From an uncultured Ruminococcus sp. (GTDB lineage: Bacteria; Bacillota; Clostridia; Oscillospirales; Ruminococcaceae): a stretch of 7,849 bases of DNA. Below are positions 4,485 through 7,849 of the stretch, piece by piece. A model generated the notes under the pieces. The model saw only the letters and a program-made list of their open reading frames with translations, was not told the DNA's origin and did not search any database. A program made the translations under genes and the position numbers. The first letter of the stretch is position 1. Each line of letters opens with the position of its first letter. The DNA is taken from positions 1-7,849 of the forward strand of contig CALCRR010000219.1 of the NCBI GenBank assembly GCA_937894495.1. The letters run 5' to 3'.

Positions 4485-5264
4485 ATGAGCGTTATAGTTG
4501 TTTTGATAGTTGCAGCAGGGGCAGTGTCCGCTGCAGCAGTGTTTTTCCTGTATCAGATCTATATGCATATCTACAAAAAGAGGATTGCCCGCAGAATGGC
4601 GGAGAATAATTTCGGCGAGCCCTTTGTGCAAAAGCCCATGCTGTCACCGCTTAGGTTCGTGCTGACAGCTGCCGCAGCGGTTTTTCTGCTGTATCTTATA
4701 CTCGCCGTGGCAGGCGCATATCTTTACTCTGCCCGAACCAGTACAGTTTCCTCAGAGAGCAGTGCACAAAAACAGGCATTCTGCTTTGAGCCCATAGACG
4801 ACAGCCAGCTCCCCCAAAGCCTGCTGGGCGGTGTTGAGCCGGGGCAGGATATCTCGGGCTATACCCTTAAAAAGCAGTCAGACGGCGATATCACCTTTTA
4901 CTGCTATGTCAACGATAACCTGTATGGCTCCTCCTTCCCTCAGCTGCTTATCTACAGCGAATATACGGGCAGCAGCGATTATTACACCAAGGGGGACAGT
5001 ATGGTCTATGAAAACGGCAGCACAGGCTACTCCACAAGCGGCTTGTATGACCACGACGAAAGCGTTCGCTGGTATGCCATAAACGCAGGCAGCTTTGAGG
5101 GGGAGCTCACCTTAACGGTGGAGTTTTACACCAAGCCCTCCGCCGACAAGGCGCTGAAAGCCATGAACGATGAGACCTACAGCGAAGCCAGCCGTTATGC
5201 CGACGCCTCAAGCCAGCTCAGACTGGACCTGTCACAGCTGGCAGAGACGGCATACGCAGAATAG
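4485..5264 (+). CDS. Two-pass membrane protein with large exported C-terminal domain, unknown function
   Basis: The protein has 259 residues from ATG 4485, with AGGGAGG at 4471-4477; the in-frame ATG at 4422 lies inside the LytTR gene. Residues 3-25 are a hydrophobic helix, followed by a basic loop (HIYKKRIARR, 28-37), and residues 57-81 form a second helix. By the positive-inside rule the loop is cytoplasmic and the 178-residue C-terminal part is outside. That part is rich in Ser, Tyr and acidic residues and has alternating strands (DITFYCYVND, FPQLLIYSEY, GELTLTVEFYT), suggesting a beta-rich domain. It contains two cysteines (100 and 140) that could form a disulfide. I recognise no family and it is not the usual DUF3021 partner of LytTR genes. 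Co-transcription with the regulator suggests it senses or carries the output of the same pathway. Confidence 0.8.
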   Translation: MSVIVVLIVAAGAVSAAAVFFLYQIYMHIYKKRIARRMAENNFGEPFVQKPMLSPLRFVLTAAAAVFLLYLILAVAGAYLYSARTSTVSSESSAQKQAFCFEPIDDSQLPQSLLGGVEPGQDISGYTLKKQSDGDITFYCYVNDNLYGSSFPQLLIYSEYTGSSDYYTKGDSMVYENGSTGYSTSGLYDHDESVRWYAINAGSFEGELTLTVEFYTKPSADKALKAMNDETYSEASRYADASSQLRLDLSQLAETAYAE

Positions 5265-5317
5265 TAATCGCACATTTGTGTAATTATTACAGATATTTCC
5301 TACTATTTTTGTGGAGT

Positions 5318-5331
5318 TTTGTCATGACAAA
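5318..5331. promoter_or_regulatory. 14-bp perfect palindrome upstream of the small RNA promoter
   Basis: TTTGTCATGACAAA is fully self-complementary and ends 3 bases before the -35 box at 5335. This is a typical operator position for a dimeric transcription factor. I cannot match it confidently to a known regulator. Confidence 0.5.
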
Positions 5332-5334
5332 CCA

Positions 5335-5363
5335 TTGACTTTTGAACAAATGTATGATATTAT
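5335..5363 (+). promoter_or_regulatory. Promoter of a small noncoding transcript
   Basis: TTGACT (5335-5340), a 17-bp spacer and TATTAT (5358-5363) give one mismatch per box and ideal spacing. The predicted start is near 5370. No gene follows on this strand; the transcript would run only to the terminator ending at 5455. Confidence 0.75.
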
Positions 5364-5369
5364 TTTAAC

Positions 5370-5455
5370 AGACCAGTTGATCGGGTTCGGTCGGCGGTCT
5401 GTTATAGGGGAAAGCGGCGGACATCTGCACATTGCAGGTGTCCGCCGTCTTTTTT
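5370..5455 (+). ncRNA. Candidate small regulatory RNA, about 86 nt
   Basis: The stretch is bounded by a good promoter and a very strong terminator and has no start codon with an RBS. The 5' end can fold: TAACAGACC (5366-5374) pairs with GGTCTGTTA (5396-5404), of which the first 3-4 bases lie before the predicted start, with a 21-nt G/U-rich loop. A single-stranded purine-rich linker (about 5405-5414, TAGGGGAAAG) follows, then the terminator hairpin. Two hairpins flanking a G-rich unpaired segment is a usual layout for a base-pairing sRNA. It does not match any riboswitch I know, and there is no downstream gene on the same strand for it to control in cis. Promoter, terminator and structure are seen; function is unknown. 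Confidence 0.55.
5415..5455 (+). terminator. Very strong intrinsic terminator of the small transcript
   Basis: CGGCGGACA (5415-5423) pairs with TGTCCGCCG (5439-5447), and the stem continues through one T-G pair and CTGCA/TGCAG to a 3-nt CAT loop. That makes about 15 bp, followed by TCTTTTTT (5448-5455). Confidence 0.9.
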
Positions 5456-5488
5456 ATTGTCGCCGCAGCGGACGCTTAATAAGGCAGC

Positions 5489-5524
5489 AAAAGGCACCTC
5501 TGTCAGTTACCTGACAAAGGTGCC
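5489..5524 (-). terminator. Intrinsic terminator of typA
   Basis: On the minus strand GGCACCT, one mismatch and a 6-bp TGTCAG/CTGACA stem close on a 4-nt loop, followed by UUUU (5492-5489) and then GCUGCC. It begins about 20 bases beyond the typA stop. Arms on the plus strand are 5493-5499/5518-5524 and 5501-5506/5511-5516. Confidence 0.75.
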
Positions 5525-5543
5525 CTGAATTATCGTCTGAACA

Positions 5544-7361
5544 TCACATCTTAGCTCTGTCCTTAGCTCTCTGTGTGTTGGAGAGGGTGCGTTTTCTTAT
5601 GCGTATGTTCTTGGGCGTTACCTCAAGCAGCTCATCATCTGCCAGAAATTCCAGCGAGTCCTCCAGCGACATATTTCTCGGGGGGATAAGTCTCAGCGCA
5701 TCGTCCGAGCCGCTGGCTCTGGTGTTTGTAAGGTGCTTTTTCTTGCATACGTTCACCACAAGGTCGTCCGACTTGGGAGAAGCGCCTACCACCATGCCCT
5801 CGTAAACAGGCGTGCCTGCGGTTATAAACAGCTCTCCCCTCTCCTGGGCATTGAAAAGACCGTAGGTAACAGCCTCGCCTGTTTCAAATGCCACCAGTGA
5901 GCCGCTGGCTCTCTTGGGGATATCGCCCTTGTATGGCTCATAGCCGTAAAATACCGAGTTCATTATGCCCTCGCCCTTGGTGTCGGTCAGAAACTCGCTC
6001 TTGTAGCCGAAAAGTCCTCTTGCGGGGATAAGAAATTCAAGTCTCATTCTGCTGCCCACAGGGGTCATCTGCTGCAGCTCGCCCTTTCTTGCGCCCAGCT
6101 TTTCCATTACCGAGCCCACACAGTTCTCGGGCACATCTATAACAAGTCTCTCGATAGGCTCGTTCAGCTGACCGTCTATCTGCTTATAGAGCACTCTGGG
6201 TGTTGATACTCCCAGCTCGTAGCCCTCTCTTCTCATGTTCTCTATGAGTATCGAAAGGTGCATCTCACCTCTGCCTGCTACCCTGAATGAGTCGGTGGAG
6301 TCGGTGTCCGAAACTCTCAGCGAAACGTCCTTTAAAAGCTCCCTGAAAAGTCTGTCTCTTATATGTCTGGTAGTGACATACTTGCCCTCTCTGCCTGCAA
6401 AGGGGGAGTCATTTACCGAGAAGGTCATCTCCACCGTAGGCTCTGATATCTTAACAAAGGGCACAGGCTCAAACTTGCCGAACTCGCAGATAGTATCGCC
6501 GATAGTGATATTCTCGATACCGCTTATGCAGACGATATCTCCTGCCTTGGCTTCATTGCAGGGCACTCTGTTTAGTCCCTCTATCTGGTACATGGTGACT
6601 ACCTTACCGCGGTACTCCTGCTTGGTGTTGTGATAATCGCCGATAGAAACGTCCTGATTTACCTTCATAACACCTCTCTCGATACGTCCTATAGCTATCC
6701 TGCCCACATACTCGTTATAGTCGATAGCCGATACCAGATACTGCATAGAGCCTTCTTCGTCCACCTCGGGGGCAGGCACATATCTGAGTATCTCATCAAA
6801 CAGGGGTATCATATTCTCCCCTGTGGAATTAGGCGAGAGCGAAGCCGTGCCGTCTCTGCCCGAGCAATAGAGAATGGGGCTGTCCAGCTGTTCGTCTGTG
6901 GCGTCAAGGTCCATAAGCAGCTCCAGCACCTCGTCCCCCACCTCGTTGAGTCTTGCGTCGGGGCGGTCTATTTTATTTATAACTATGATTATCTTATAAC
7001 CCAGCTCCAGCGCTTTTTGCAGCACGAAGCGTGTCTGGGGCATAGGGCCCTCGGCAGCGTCCACCAGCAGCAGCACGCCGTTTACCATTTTCAGCACACG
7101 CTCCACCTCGCCGCCGAAATCGGCATGGCCGGGGGTGTCGATGACATTTATCTTAACGTCCTTATACTTTATCGAGGTATTCTTCGCAAGTATAGTTATA
7201 CCTCTCTCACGCTCGATATCGTTTGAGTCCATAACTCTTTCTTCAACAGCCTGGTTCTCTCTGAAGGTACCGCTTTGTTTGAGCATTTCGTCCACCAGGG
7301 TGGTCTTGCCGTGGTCAACGTGGGCGATTATAGCCACATTCCTCAGATCTTCTCTTACCAT
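5544..7361 (-). CDS. typA: Ribosome-associated translational GTPase TypA/BipA
   Basis: The protein has 605 residues, within the family's usual range of about 600-615. ATG 7361 is preceded by GGAGG (7375-7371) with 9 bases between. The GTPase motifs are complete: G1 AHVDHGKTT (13-21), G2 RGIT (53-56), G3 DTPGH (75-79), G4 NKID (129-132) and G5 around CSG (166-168). An EF-Tu-like domain II follows (about 200-290), then EF-G-like domains III (about 305-385) and V (about 395-475), and the BipA-specific C-terminal domain (about 480-605) with a basic tail. The full length and GEMHLSILIENMRREG motif separate it from LepA and EF-G. It binds the 70S ribosome in the EF-G site and is linked to ribosome assembly, cold and stress adaptation. 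It is monocistronic here, with its own promoter, long leader and terminator. No damage is visible. Confidence 0.98.
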   Translation of the reverse strand: MVREDLRNVAIIAHVDHGKTTLVDEMLKQSGTFRENQAVEERVMDSNDIERERGITILAKNTSIKYKDVKINVIDTPGHADFGGEVERVLKMVNGVLLLVDAAEGPMPQTRFVLQKALELGYKIIIVINKIDRPDARLNEVGDEVLELLMDLDATDEQLDSPILYCSGRDGTASLSPNSTGENMIPLFDEILRYVPAPEVDEEGSMQYLVSAIDYNEYVGRIAIGRIERGVMKVNQDVSIGDYHNTKQEYRGKVVTMYQIEGLNRVPCNEAKAGDIVCISGIENITIGDTICEFGKFEPVPFVKISEPTVEMTFSVNDSPFAGREGKYVTTRHIRDRLFRELLKDVSLRVSDTDSTDSFRVAGRGEMHLSILIENMRREGYELGVSTPRVLYKQIDGQLNEPIERLVIDVPENCVGSVMEKLGARKGELQQMTPVGSRMRLEFLIPARGLFGYKSEFLTDTKGEGIMNSVFYGYEPYKGDIPKRASGSLVAFETGEAVTYGLFNAQERGELFITAGTPVYEGMVVGASPKSDDLVVNVCKKKHLTNTRASGSDDALRLIPPRNMSLEDSLEFLADDELLEVTPKNIRIRKRTLSNTQRAKDRAKM

Positions 7362-7411
7362 AATTTCTTACCTCCGCTTTCAGATATCAGAGACCAAGGG
7401 TCAGCAGTCAT
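7355..7411 (-). CDS. Possible upstream ORF overlapping the typA start
   Basis: ATG at 7411 opens an 18-residue frame, MTADPWSLISESGGKKLW, whose stop TAA (7357-7355) lies just inside typA, a 7-base overlap. GGGAG stands 9 bases before the ATG. The typA RBS lies inside this frame, so ribosomes translating it would unfold the RBS region and could reinitiate at typA. The peptide matches no family I know, and the overlap could be chance. Confidence 0.3.
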   Translation of the reverse strand: MTADPWSLISESGGKKLW

Positions 7412-7591
7412 GATCTTATGCTCCCAAGGCTCTGATTAGCATTATTTTAAATTATTTTTCCCAAAGTATAAACATCTTTAAATTTCAATAAGCCGCAAAG
7501 TTTATTTTCGCCAAAATAAGTGCATTTTAACGAAACCGCTTTAACAGCAAAAGAACCCTGCGGATCTACAACCGCAAGGTGCTTTTTACAG
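7362..7591 (-). promoter_or_regulatory. Long structured leader of typA
   Basis: About 230 nt separate the predicted start (near 7591) from the typA ATG. Visible structures, given on the plus strand: a terminator-like hairpin at 7556-7579; a perfect AT stem TTATTTT/AAAATAA (7502-7508/7513-7519) with a CGCC loop; and an outer stem ATCAGAG/CTCTGAT (7386-7392/7430-7436), extended inside by CC/GG and GGG/CCC pairs. The last stem ends 11 bases before the ribosome binding site. The middle part (7437-7500) is very AT-rich. I recognise no known riboswitch class. Such a leader suggests translational or attenuation control. Confidence 0.5.
7549..7579 (-). promoter_or_regulatory. Terminator-like hairpin near the 5' end of the typA leader
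   Basis: On the minus strand CCTTGCGG and CCGCAGGG form an 8-bp stem with one G-U around an 8-nt loop, followed by TTCTTTT. It would end a short RNA of about 40 nt, before typA. The U-run is interrupted by one C, so it is either a weak attenuator or a plain structural element. Confidence 0.4.
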
Positions 7592-7597
7592 TGTTAT

Positions 7598-7626
7598 ATT
7601 ATATCAGATTTCCCCCAATTTGTCAA
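7598..7626 (-). promoter_or_regulatory. typA: Perfect sigma-A promoter of typA
   Basis: On the minus strand TTGACA (7626-7621), a 17-bp spacer and TATAAT (7603-7598). The start is predicted near 7591. The -35 box begins only 27 bases after the stop codon of the transposase fragment. Confidence 0.9.
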
Positions 7627-7652
7627 GGTCCTCGGGCGGACGGGCACGCAAA

Positions 7653-7849
7653 TCAATTTTCAAAAACAACACGTAAAATCATCTGCGGCTCCATAAGACA
7701 CTCAAACATAATATTGGAAATAGCAGTTTTAGAATTATTCCGTGATTTAAAGCTCTTGATGAAATTGATAGCAGCTTTTCTGAACATATTCAGGCATTGC
7801 TGAACGTCTTTGCTCTCGACTCTGCACCAATCCTCTTCAAAATGCACAT
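7653..7849 (-). CDS. C-terminal fragment of a probable transposase (insertion sequence end)
   Basis: The frame is open to the right edge, so only the last 64 or so residues are seen, ending at TGA 7653; the GTG at 7847 is merely the first full codon. HFEEDWCRVESKDVQQCLN followed by MFRKAAINFIKSFK resembles the C-terminal part of DDE transposases of the ISAs1/H-repeat type, in which a conserved ED.CR segment precedes an N…R..A.N.IK helix. The family call is from pattern memory and is moderate. The fragment reads toward typA and is richer in AT than typA. The IS end must lie between 7653 and about 7627, next to the typA -35 box, but without the other end I cannot identify the terminal inverted repeat. 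Confidence 0.55.
   Translation of the reverse strand, partial: VHFEEDWCRVESKDVQQCLNMFRKAAINFIKSFKSRNNSKTAISNIMFECLMEPQMILRVVFEN

Noticed and set aside
5265..5300. CACA-TT-TGTG palindrome after the membrane protein as a terminator of the LytTR unit
   Set aside because: The stem is only 4 bp and AT-rich, and no T-run follows directly; it does not meet a terminator pattern, so the end of this transcript is unassigned.
5311..5514. 67-codon open frame across the small RNA unit
   Set aside because: It starts before the predicted transcription start, has only a weak RBS, and reads through the strong terminator; composition is not protein-like.
6630..7226. 198-codon open frame on the plus strand opposite typA
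   Set aside because: It is antisense to a clear full-length typA, has no RBS or recognisable domain, and follows from typA codon bias.
1..7849. CRISPR array
   Set aside because: No set of long, regularly spaced identical repeats with unique spacers is present; the repeats seen are 6-12 bp and local.

Overview
The window looks like chromosomal DNA of a low-to-mid GC Clostridia bacterium, probably close to Ruminococcus. This is inferred from strong AAGGAGG-type ribosome binding sites, near-consensus TTGACA-17-TATAAT promoters, a Tn916-type integrase/excisionase module, and a LytTR regulator paired with a membrane protein. The genus is an inference; nothing in the window fixes it.

Positions 1 to about 3630 are the right-hand end of an integrated mobile element. 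In order it carries: the C-terminal end of a replication-type protein cut by the window edge (possibly DUF927 family); a 380-bp hairpin- and repeat-rich noncoding stretch; two tandem paralogous ribbon-helix-helix proteins; a possible tiny coupled ORF; a terminator and further hairpins; a 66-residue excisionase; and a Tn916-like tyrosine integrase. The integrase reads toward the 3' end of a tRNA-Leu(GAG) gene on the opposite strand, the usual layout for an element inserted at a tRNA 3' end. Two sets of short tandem direct repeats between int and the tRNA are good candidates for integrase arm-binding sites. The integrase is broken by one in-frame TAA at codon 125, with the rest of the frame intact, so the element is probably stranded unless the stop is suppressed or is a sequencing error.

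Positions 3633 to 5264 are the host flank. The tRNA-Leu has its own perfect promoter. Divergent from it is a two-gene unit: a stand-alone LytTR DNA-binding protein and a two-pass membrane protein with a large exported C-terminal domain. Three copies of a CTGTGC motif spaced exactly 21 bp apart lie just upstream of the -35 box of this unit. They look like an autoregulatory LytTR operator.

Positions 5265 to 5540 contain no gene but a complete small transcription unit: a 14-bp perfect palindrome, a promoter, about 86 nt of predicted structured RNA and a strong terminator. This is the best candidate in the window for an undescribed small RNA.

Positions 5544 to 7626 are typA/bipA on the minus strand with its own terminator, a perfect promoter and a leader of about 230 nt. 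The leader holds a terminator-like hairpin near its 5' end, a hairpin upstream of the ribosome binding site, and an 18-codon upstream ORF that overlaps the typA start. At the right edge is the C-terminal end of a probable transposase, so a second mobile element abuts the typA promoter.
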